From assembly GCA_003645215.1 (NCBI GenBank), contig QNEM01000160.1:1-5083 (forward strand): a stretch of 5,083 nucleotides of DNA. Direction: 5' to 3'. The DNA is from Gammaproteobacteria bacterium. Its GTDB lineage: Bacteria; Pseudomonadota; Gammaproteobacteria; Eutrophobiales; Eutrophobiaceae. How positions within the stretch are numbered: position 1 is the first letter of the stretch; the number at the start of each line of letters is the position of its first letter. The translations under genes and the position numbers were made by a program. Below, piece after piece: positions 1 to 5,083 of the stretch. The notes beneath the pieces are model-generated. The model was not told the DNA's origin, did not search any database, and worked only from the letters and a program-made list of their open reading frames with translations.

Positions 1-411
1 TACATACGGACAATAGGTTTGTATAACACCAAGGCCAAAAATATTATCAAGACCTGTGAATTATTGATCGAAGAACACGATAGTCAGGTGCCTGAAGACC
101 GGATTTCCCTGGAAAAATTGCCCGGTGTTGGAAGAAAAACTGCCAATGTGATCCTGAATACGGCATTCGGGCAACCGACTATTGCTGTAGATACGCATAT
201 ATTCAGGGTTTCTAATCGAACCGGAATCGCACCTGGCAAAGATGTCCGTGTGGTTGAAGATAAATTAATAAAATTTGTGCCCGATGAATATAAACTGGAT
301 GCGCACCATTGGTTGATTTTGCATGGGCGATATACCTGTGTTGCGCGTAAACCGAGGTGTGGCAGTTGTGTCATCTATGACCTGTGTGAGTTTAAACAAA
401 AAACGTGTTGA
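1..411 (+). CDS. nth: Endonuclease III (DNA glycosylase/AP lyase), 5'-truncated
   Basis: Endonuclease III removes oxidised pyrimidines from DNA and nicks the abasic site, in cytoplasmic base-excision repair. The frame is open from base 1 (begins YIRTIG), so the gene enters from outside the window. The TTG at 19 is an internal Leu codon, not a start. From memory, the first visible residue aligns with about residue 75 of the 211-residue E. coli protein, leaving 136 residues here. Visible landmarks are the helix-hairpin-helix LPGVGRKTAN at local residues 40-49, with the catalytic Lys at 46 (E. coli K120), and the catalytic Asp at 64 in AVDTHIFRV (E. coli D138). HHWLILHGRYTC leads into the C-x6-C-x2-C-x5-C ligands of the [4Fe-4S] cluster. 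The end is a normal TGA with a short tail after the last Cys. No damage is seen. The DUF1841 gene follows after 25 nt. Confidence 0.97.
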   Translation, partial: YIRTIGLYNTKAKNIIKTCELLIEEHDSQVPEDRISLEKLPGVGRKTANVILNTAFGQPTIAVDTHIFRVSNRTGIAPGKDVRVVEDKLIKFVPDEYKLDAHHWLILHGRYTCVARKPRCGSCVIYDLCEFKQKTC

Positions 412-422
412 AACTATCCGTT

Positions 423-428
423 AGAGGA
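423..428 (+). promoter_or_regulatory. Ribosome binding site of the DUF1841 gene
   Basis: The purine-rich AGAGGA lies 8 nt before the TTG at 437. There is no ATG near the N-terminus in this frame, so this Shine-Dalgarno-like sequence is the main support for the TTG start. Confidence 0.6.
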
Positions 429-436
429 AAACTGTT

Positions 437-862
437 TTGATTCAGGATCGAGATTCCGGGAGAACGTTTTTTCTGGAGGTGTGGGGGAAACACAAAAACA
501 AGTTGCCATTGGAAGCCCTTGAGCAAATGGTGCTAGATGTGATCCTGCAACATCCTGAATATCATGTGATCCTTGAGAAAGATGAGAAGGAAATTTCCAC
601 AATGGAATTTACGCCAGAAATGGGTATGACGAATCCGTTTCTGCATATGGGCATGCACATTGCTATTCTGGAGCAGATTGGTGCAAATCGACCCCCAGGT
701 ATTACAGCGCTATATCAACAATTATTACCCAAATATCCCTCCGCGCATGATCTGGAGCACAGTATGATGGAATGTCTGGGTGAATCTCTGTGGCTGGCCC
801 AGCGAAATAATACCTTACCGGACGAGGCGCAGTATCTGGAGCAGGTGAAAAGGCTCAAATAA
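437..862 (+). CDS. DUF1841 family protein
   Basis: This is a 141-residue soluble protein with no signal peptide or membrane segment. I recognise the DUF1841 family from the order of its conserved blocks: an N-terminal R-x-FFLEVW-x-K, LILQHPEYH-like VILQHPEYHVIL (about 35-46), MTNPFLHMGMHIAILEQI (about 64-81), PPGI (about 86-89), and a C-terminal half with H-x-x-E-H-S-M-M-E-C-L-G-E-x-L-W-x-A-Q-R-N (about 104-123). The repeated His and Glu residues in the NPFLHMGMHIAI and LEHSMMECLGE helices could bind a metal, but that is inference. Biochemical function is unknown. The start is taken as TTG at 437, because AGAGGA lies 8 nt upstream and the family's N-terminus is short before the FF-x-x-W block. 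It probably forms an operon with nth. That does not prove a DNA-repair role. Confidence 0.88.
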   Translation: MIQDRDSGRTFFLEVWGKHKNKLPLEALEQMVLDVILQHPEYHVILEKDEKEISTMEFTPEMGMTNPFLHMGMHIAILEQIGANRPPGITALYQQLLPKYPSAHDLEHSMMECLGESLWLAQRNNTLPDEAQYLEQVKRLK

Positions 863-1014
863 AATTCACAGGAATGACAGGTTTTTGTGCGTGATGTGTG
901 AATAAATACCTGATAACACAATAAAAATACTTGGCTTGTTTTTTTGTATAGCGCAAAATCAAGCATTGGGGATTTGCCAAAAATAATAATAGAACAAAGT
1001 CCAGGATTGAACTC
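863..1014 (+). other. AT-rich intergenic region between the nth and pqi operons
   Basis: This 152-nt gap separates two likely transcription units. It contains no ORF of note and no tRNA-like fold. I found no strong intrinsic terminator: the only hairpins (867-889 and 934-964) are weak, carry wobble pairs or bulges, and are not followed by a T-run. The pqi promoter most likely lies here. The pqiA ribosome binding site AGGA is at 1003-1006, 8 nt before the ATG. Confidence 0.6.
931..959 (+). promoter_or_regulatory. Weak sigma70-like promoter candidate for pqiA
   Basis: TTGGCT (931-936; 4 of 6 to TTGACA) is followed after 17 nt by CAAAAT (954-959; 4 of 6 to TATAAT), about 55 nt before the pqiA start. 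The spacing is ideal but both boxes are poor, and such matches occur by chance in AT-rich DNA. Treat it as a candidate only. Confidence 0.2.
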
Positions 1015-2268
1015 ATGGCTGATGGTGTTACGGGGGAACTGATCGCTTGTCACGAATGCGGTAAATTATATCGCTATCTGCGCATACCTGCAGGTTCGAA
1101 AGCGACCTGCCATGGTTGTGGTTCACTTTTGTACAGACACATCCCAAACTCATTAAACCGCAGTCTGGCACTATATCTCAGTGCACTTTTTCTATTTATT
1201 ATTGCCAATACCTTTCCTTTCCTGTCACTGGAGCTTGGTGGGAGAGTCGTTAATAATGTCCTCTTGTCTGGAGGCTGGAGTCTGTACCAGCAAGGAATGG
1301 GAGAGCTGGGATTACTCATCTTCTTTACCAGCTTTGGCTTTCCCCTGTTCGTTATTACAGGCATGCTTTATCTGTTGCTTCCCATACGCCTGGGATTTGT
1401 AGCACCATACATGGGCCCGGTATACAGAATGGTTCATGCCATTATCCCCTGGAGTCTTGTTGGCGTTTTTATGCTTGGGGTTCTGATTGCCATCGTCAAA
1501 TTGCAGGATCTGGCGAATGTGATCACCGGCCCTGCCTTGATTTCATTTGCAGTGTTACTGGCAGTTTATTCAGCAGCAAGAGCCAATTTTGACCCTGAAA
1601 TACTCTGGTCAGCCGCAGGCCATCCAAAACAGGATTTGAAATCAAAGACGGCTTCATCAGATAGCAACATCGTTAATTGTCATACCTGTGGTTGGTTAAG
1701 CAGTGAAGATGAGAATCACTCGCACTGTATACGTTGTACAACACCTCTACATTACAGAAAACCCAATAGTATAGAGAATACCTGGGCACTTTTATTTGCG
1801 GCGACAGTACTTCTGATCCCGGCAAATTTGTACCCGATTTTAACAGTGATACGATTTGGCCAGGGTGCACCCAGTACTATTTTGAGTGGTGTACAACATC
1901 TGATTGAAGATGGCATGTGGGGGCTGGCAATGATTGTTTTTGTTGCAAGTATTATCGTTCCTGTCACCAAGATCATCGTACTGAGCTTTTTACTGTTAAC
2001 GGTTCAACACAAATCCGATTGGCGTCCGCGAGACAGAACACTTTTATTCAGAGTGACAGAAGTTATTGGCGCCTGGTCTATGGTTGATATTTTCCTTGTA
2101 GGCTTGTTGTCGTCACTGGTTAGTCTGGATGCTTTGTCTACCATTGAGCCCGGGATAGGGGCATCATATTTTGCAGCTGCGGTAGTGTTAACAATATTTG
2201 CTGCGCACAGTTTTGACTCGCGCCTGATTTGGGACAATGCACAAGCAGGGGTCAATGGCCAGTCATGA
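1015..2268 (+). CDS. pqiA: PqiA-family inner-membrane protein (paraquat-inducible protein A)
   Basis: This 417-residue inner-membrane partner of an MCE-domain tunnel is the same length as E. coli PqiA. Two tandem PqiA modules are visible. Each starts with a cytoplasmic zinc ribbon: Cys12/15 with Cys32/35 (CHEC, CHGC), and Cys222/225 with Cys238/241 (CHTC, CIRC). Each is followed by about four membrane segments, near 51-71, 97-122, 144-163 and 172-190, then 255-278, 302-330, 350-372 and 382-400. The second module carries the family motif IGAWSMVDIFLVGLL (351-365). In the related E. coli LetA/PqiA systems the protein is thought to exchange lipids between the inner membrane and the tunnel. The ATG start is supported by AGGA at an 8-nt spacing and by immediate entry into the first zinc ribbon. 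LetA is the alternative name. The three-MCE partner and downstream pqiC-like gene favour PqiA. Confidence 0.93.
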   Translation: MADGVTGELIACHECGKLYRYLRIPAGSKATCHGCGSLLYRHIPNSLNRSLALYLSALFLFIIANTFPFLSLELGGRVVNNVLLSGGWSLYQQGMGELGLLIFFTSFGFPLFVITGMLYLLLPIRLGFVAPYMGPVYRMVHAIIPWSLVGVFMLGVLIAIVKLQDLANVITGPALISFAVLLAVYSAARANFDPEILWSAAGHPKQDLKSKTASSDSNIVNCHTCGWLSSEDENHSHCIRCTTPLHYRKPNSIENTWALLFAATVLLIPANLYPILTVIRFGQGAPSTILSGVQHLIEDGMWGLAMIVFVASIIVPVTKIIVLSFLLLTVQHKSDWRPRDRTLLFRVTEVIGAWSMVDIFLVGLLSSLVSLDALSTIEPGIGASYFAAAVVLTIFAAHSFDSRLIWDNAQAGVNGQS

Positions 2269-2273
2269 AGGGA
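2268..2273 (+). promoter_or_regulatory. Probable ribosome binding site of pqiB
   Basis: AAGGGA overlaps the last base of the pqiA stop codon (TGA, 2266-2268) and lies 11 nt before the ATG at 2285. It supports that start over the in-frame ATGs at 2237 (GGGA only 2 nt upstream) and 2255 (AGGGG 3 nt upstream), and suggests translational coupling to pqiA. Confidence 0.45.
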
Positions 2274-2284
2274 CAAAAGATATA

Positions 2285-3955
2285 ATGGAGGCCTCTACAC
2301 CTAAAGTAAGTAAACAATCAGGGCCTTCAGTTGTCTGGTTGATCCCCCTGGTTACATTGATCGTGGGTGGTTGGTTAATCATCAAGACAGTCTCCGAGCA
2401 GGGACCAGATATCACTATCAGTTTCAAAACAGCTGAGGGGATTGAGGCAGGCAAAACCAGGGTCAAATATAAAAATGTCGATATCGGTATCGTCGAAGAG
2501 ATTCAGTTTAGTGATGATTTTTCTAATGTACTTGTGACGGCCTCATTTAATCAGGGAACGGAATCTTTCTTTCGGCGCAATACAAAATTCTGGGTGGTAA
2601 AACCACAATTAAGTATCCGCGGCGCAACCGGGCTGAGCACCCTGATTTCAGGTGCCTATATCGAGATTGATCCAGGCAAAGGTGCAGCACAGTCTCATTT
2701 TACAGGACTGGACAAACAACCGGTGGTCGCTGCGGATGAGGCCGGGAAAAGAATTGTTTTGATCACACAAAAGCTTCGTTCAATAGATACGGGTTCACCA
2801 ATTTACTATAAGGGACTTTTAGCGGGGGAAGTGCTTGGCTATGAGCTTGGCAATGACCGTCAAAGTATCTATATCCATGCATTTATCAAGGAACCTTTTG
2901 ATACTTTAGTCAAGGGTAATACTCGATTCTGGAATGTCAGTGGCATGGATATTTCTATGGGGGCTGATGGTTTTAATCTCAGAACTGAATCATTACAAGC
3001 TATTGTGCTTGGCGGAATTGCTTTTGAAACACAGGCAACACTGGAGCCGGTGAATAGCGATGTCGAGAACCTTGTTTTCACACTCTACGATAACTATAGC
3101 AGTATTCAGGATCGTGTATTTACCAAGGTAATAAAATTCATGATGTACTTCGAGGGATCTGTGCGAGGCTTAAGTATTGGTGCTCCCGTTGATTTCAATG
3201 GCATCAGGGTTGGAACGGTGCTGGATATTAGTCTTGAACTTGATAGTGAAAATTCAGATTTCAGAATTCCGGTTTTGATTGAAATTGAACCAGAAAGAAT
3301 CAAGGTACGTGGCAATCAGGAAGCGGTGTCCTCATACGAAACAGTTAACAAGTTAGTGGAGAAAGGGTTGCGTGCCAGCTTGCAAATCGGGAGTTTATTG
3401 ACAGGAAAGTTATTTGTCGGCTTCAGTATGCGACCTGATACACCCGTAAATTTAAGTGGTGAAGAAACACCTTATCCTGAATTACCAACCATCAGGGCGA
3501 CAGACTTCGGTTCTATAGCACAATCTGCAGAAATTTTTCTCAATAAGCTGAATAAAGTTGATATTGATACCCTGAGCCAGGAATTGCTAAAAACGCTTGA
3601 AGGTACAAATAGATTGTTTAATGGTCCTGAAATAAAGGGAGCGCTTGATGATATGCAATCATCACTTCAGGCATTCAGAGGGATATTGGTGAAAATAGAT
3701 GGCTCTAACCTACAGGAAACTATTAATTCAGGCCATGTAGTGATGGAAAAAATTACTGAAACGATGGGAACATTTGATGAGACATTGATACAGGTGAATA
3801 GTGTGTTAAAACCAAATTCACCACTGCAATACAACATCATTAAGTTGACCGGTGAACTTGAGGAAACGGCACGTTCCATCCGTTCACTGGTAGATACACT
3901 CGAAAGACATCCACAGGCATTAATATTTGGTAAGGATGCACAAGTTGAGGAATAG
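2285..3955 (+). CDS. pqiB: PqiB-family MCE protein (intermembrane transport tunnel)
   Basis: This is a periplasm-spanning protein anchored in the inner membrane. Family members assemble as hexamers with stacked MCE rings and a helical needle through which lipids are thought to pass. The 556 residues compare with 546 in E. coli PqiB. Residues 15-36 are a single N-terminal membrane anchor (WLIPLVTLIVGGWLII), with no cleavage site. Three MCE domains follow, at about 42-130 (EGIEAGKTRVKYKNVDIG), 156-248 (TGSPIYYKGLLAGEVLGYEL) and 283-381 (RGLSIGAPVDFNGIRVGTV). A long helical region at about 408-541 would form the needle. The C-terminus has the family-typical RHPQALIFGK (541-550). Three MCE domains fit PqiB and not the seven-domain LetB. 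The start is uncertain: ATGs at 2237 and 2255 would add 16 or 10 residues and overlap pqiA. 2285 has the best-placed ribosome site. Confidence 0.94.
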   Translation: MEASTPKVSKQSGPSVVWLIPLVTLIVGGWLIIKTVSEQGPDITISFKTAEGIEAGKTRVKYKNVDIGIVEEIQFSDDFSNVLVTASFNQGTESFFRRNTKFWVVKPQLSIRGATGLSTLISGAYIEIDPGKGAAQSHFTGLDKQPVVAADEAGKRIVLITQKLRSIDTGSPIYYKGLLAGEVLGYELGNDRQSIYIHAFIKEPFDTLVKGNTRFWNVSGMDISMGADGFNLRTESLQAIVLGGIAFETQATLEPVNSDVENLVFTLYDNYSSIQDRVFTKVIKFMMYFEGSVRGLSIGAPVDFNGIRVGTVLDISLELDSENSDFRIPVLIEIEPERIKVRGNQEAVSSYETVNKLVEKGLRASLQIGSLLTGKLFVGFSMRPDTPVNLSGEETPYPELPTIRATDFGSIAQSAEIFLNKLNKVDIDTLSQELLKTLEGTNRLFNGPEIKGALDDMQSSLQAFRGILVKIDGSNLQETINSGHVVMEKITETMGTFDETLIQVNSVLKPNSPLQYNIIKLTGELEETARSIRSLVDTLERHPQALIFGKDAQVEE

Positions 3956-3963
3956 TAAATTAT

Positions 3964-4102
3964 GGGACCACTAAAAATGCACTTTCCCCGCGATTGCTGC
4001 GTCGGCTCCGTGCTCAAATCCTCATGTATTTCTCATACACTCCGGTTTTCCGCGCGGTGCCTTCTTGCACTCACGAGAAAATCACTATTTTTAGAGGCCC
4101 CC
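3964..4102. repeat. 139-bp full-length imperfect palindrome, MITE/ERIC-like
   Basis: Nearly the whole pqiB-pqiC gap is one symmetric element centred at about 4032. The outer ends 3963-3978 and 4087-4102 are inverted repeats matching at 13 of 16 positions, sharing CTAAAAAT. An inner arm, 4004-4021 against 4044-4061, matches at 13 of 18 positions on the same axis. The apex is a perfect 5-bp stem, TGTAT (4025-4029) with ATACA (4035-4039), and a 5-nt loop. The intervening parts pair only loosely. The core is GC-richer than the neighbouring genes. The block containing CTCAAATCCTCATGTA and ACACTCCGGTTTTCC resembles dispersed intergenic repeats I recall from gammaproteobacterial genomes, but I cannot check copy number here. 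No transposase is inside, and no clear target-site duplication flanks it. An open frame extending upstream of pqiC through it (from 3994) is spurious. Confidence 0.72.
4093..4097 (+). promoter_or_regulatory. Ribosome binding site of pqiC, inside the repeat's right end
   Basis: AGAGG lies 7 nt before the ATG at 4105 and decides that start. It is part of the right terminal inverted repeat of the palindromic element, and could pair with CCACT (3968-3972) at its left end with one mismatch. Confidence 0.7.
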
Positions 4103-4104
4103 TC

Positions 4105-4728
4105 ATGTTAACTAGTAATTATTCAATATTAAAACTGGTTTTTTCAACCCTGATGTTGGTTATATTTCTGGCTGCTTGCTCCGGTGGTGGTACAAAAATA
4201 GCAACAAAATATTACCTGATAGATCCAGTCGAGCATGATGCATTAAACGTTACATTAGATAAACCTTTGGCCATCGAAATAATAGATGTTCATATTCCCC
4301 AGTATCTTGAAAGATTTCATATAGCTACACGTGTCGGGGAAAACAGGCTGAAATTTTCAGAATCAAATCAGTGGGGTGAAAATTTGCGCAAGAATTTAAT
4401 GCGTACCCTGTCCAGAAATCTTTCCAGATTATTGTCAACACAGGACATAGGGACACCATTAAATCGTTCCTCATCGTTGCCTGATTATCGTGTGCAGCTC
4501 TATATAGAACAATTTGAACCGGGCATAGATAACATGGTGAGGCTTGCAGCACGGTGGCAGATATCTGCTACAGACACACTGGAACCACTGGCCATTTACA
4601 ATGAGGAATTGCTTGGCGCAGCAATAGAACAAGATAATTACGAACAGATGGTTACCTCAATGCGCCAATTATTCGGTGAGTTAAGCATGAAAATCGCAGA
4701 ATCGATACTCGCCGAAGAAAATAAATAA
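4105..4728 (+). CDS. pqiC: PqiC-family outer-membrane lipoprotein
   Basis: This is a 207-residue lipoprotein of the ABC-transport auxiliary family (PF03886, formerly DUF330/YmbA), in which E. coli PqiC (about 187 residues) docks PqiB at the outer membrane. The signal peptide has a hydrophobic stretch at 8-22 and a lipobox LAAC, with the acylated Cys at 25. Ser follows at +2, so Lol sorting to the outer membrane is expected. Family landmarks are YYLIDP (36-41), an IEIIDVHIPQYLERFHIATR stretch (57-76), NQW around Trp90, and an amphipathic LRKNLMRTLSRNLSRLL helix (94-110). Residues 128-150 hold the YRVQLYIEQFEP strand region. A longer frame from 3994 is rejected because it reads through the repeat and buries the signal peptide. 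It follows pqiB after 149 nt, almost all of it the palindromic element. Confidence 0.9.
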   Translation: MLTSNYSILKLVFSTLMLVIFLAACSGGGTKIATKYYLIDPVEHDALNVTLDKPLAIEIIDVHIPQYLERFHIATRVGENRLKFSESNQWGENLRKNLMRTLSRNLSRLLSTQDIGTPLNRSSSLPDYRVQLYIEQFEPGIDNMVRLAARWQISATDTLEPLAIYNEELLGAAIEQDNYEQMVTSMRQLFGELSMKIAESILAEENK

Positions 4729-4744
4729 TCATGAACCAAAAACC

Positions 4745-5083
4745 ATGAGACAAGTTAGTGAAATGAAGCACAGACCTGAGCAGAGTTTCATTTTGCTATT
4801 GATCTTGATTTCATCTTCGCTGAGTGCCCAGGAACATCCAGATGAAATATTTGATGAAGCCTCAGGCCTGAAGATCATGCAGGAAGTTCACAAGAGGCAT
4901 CAACAATTTGCTTTTGTTTATGAAGAACAATCGATGGTGATGACAGATAGAAATGGTGACAGGGATATACGTAAGTTAAAACGTTACTCTAGGGTTGAGG
5001 ATGATGGAACAGTAAAATTTCTCCTGTTATTTGATTCTCCTGCCGAGATTAAGGGTGTTGCACTTCTGGCTAGCAGGGATGAA
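4745..5083 (+). CDS. LolA-like secreted protein (outer-membrane lipoprotein-sorting family), 3'-truncated
   Basis: The frame is open to the last base, giving 113 residues of a longer protein. A signal peptide is visible: a basic start (KHR), hydrophobic SFILLLILISSSLSA, and a likely signal peptidase I site after SLSA before QEHPDE. There is no lipobox, so it should be periplasmic. The mature start, ASGLKIMQEVHKRHQQF followed by EEQSMVMTDRNGDRDIRKLKRYSR and then DGTVKFLLLFDSPAEIKGVALL, matches my memory of the LolA_like family (PF17131), beta-rich lipid-carrier-type proteins often found beside envelope transporters. It starts 16 nt after pqiC, so it is probably in the same operon. The start may be ATG 4745 or ATG 4763; neither has a good ribosome site. 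4763 gives the neater 22-residue signal peptide. The substrate is unknown. Confidence 0.8.
   Translation, partial: MRQVSEMKHRPEQSFILLLILISSSLSAQEHPDEIFDEASGLKIMQEVHKRHQQFAFVYEEQSMVMTDRNGDRDIRKLKRYSRVEDDGTVKFLLLFDSPAEIKGVALLASRDE

Noticed and set aside
867..889. Hairpin CACAGGAA/TTTTTGTG just after the DUF1841 gene as a terminator
   Set aside because: Eight pairs include two G-T wobbles, and no T-run follows the stem. It is too weak to call.
934..964. Possible terminator hairpin upstream of pqiA (GCTTG/CAAGC plus TTTTG/CAAAA)
   Set aside because: The stem is AT-rich, with a 3-nt bulge and a mismatch, and no T-run follows the 3' arm.
960..981. SoxS-box-like sequence upstream of pqiA (GCAT ... 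CAAA), of interest because E. coli pqiAB is SoxRS-controlled
   Set aside because: The gap between GCAT and CAAA is 11 nt instead of the usual 7, and the leading A is missing. This is a chance-level resemblance.
715..1053. Antisense frame of 112 codons spanning the DUF1841 end and the gap before pqiA
   Set aside because: It shows no recognisable protein motif, and its conserved-looking part is only the complement of the real DUF1841 and pqiA coding sequence. Other antisense frames were rejected for the same reason.
3994..4104. In-frame N-terminal extension of pqiC from ATG 3994
   Set aside because: It would translate the palindromic repeat and place the signal peptide and lipobox 37 residues inside the protein. 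The ATG at 4105 has a good ribosome site and begins the signal peptide directly.
4731..4748. Five-codon mini-ORF (MNQKP) whose stop overlaps the ATG at 4745, within a small TCATG/CATGA inverted repeat
   Set aside because: There is no clear ribosome site, the stem is only 5 bp with a 10-nt loop, and 4763 may be the true start. It is probably chance.

Overview
The window looks like a chromosomal segment of a moderately AT-rich proteobacterium, most likely a gammaproteobacterium. The basis is the very close match of the first gene to E. coli-type endonuclease III and a complete pqiABC-type set encoding an envelope-spanning lipid-transport machine. All genes lie on the + strand. No plasmid, phage, transposase, CRISPR, rRNA or tRNA signal was seen.

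Layout: (1) 1-411, the 3' two-thirds of nth (endonuclease III, base-excision repair). (2) 437-862, a DUF1841-family gene of unknown function, 25 nt downstream of nth and probably co-transcribed with it. (3) 863-1014, a 152-nt AT-rich gap with no convincing terminator and only a weak promoter candidate. (4) 1015-2268 pqiA, 2285-3955 pqiB and 4105-4728 pqiC: an inner-membrane protein with two zinc-ribbon/TM modules, a three-MCE-domain periplasmic tunnel protein, and an outer-membrane lipoprotein. (5) 4745-5083, the start of a secreted LolA-like protein (outer-membrane lipoprotein-sorting family). It is 16 nt after pqiC, runs off the end of the window, and is probably part of the same operon.

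The genes of the second operon fit one job: moving hydrophobic (lipid) cargo across the periplasm. PqiA would load or unload at the inner membrane, PqiB would form the tunnel, PqiC would dock it at the outer membrane, and the LolA-like protein could be an additional periplasmic carrier. The first three roles rest on well-known families. The link to the LolA-like gene is inferred from position only.

The most unusual item is a ~139-bp, full-length imperfect palindrome (about 3964-4102) that fills the pqiB-pqiC gap. It has terminal inverted repeats, a symmetric inner arm and a small apical hairpin, so it looks like a MITE/ERIC-like dispersed element. Its right end carries the Shine-Dalgarno sequence of pqiC, and its left end could pair with that sequence in the mRNA. 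I found no proven new biological system here. This element and the pqiABC/LolA-like pairing are the two points most worth following up.
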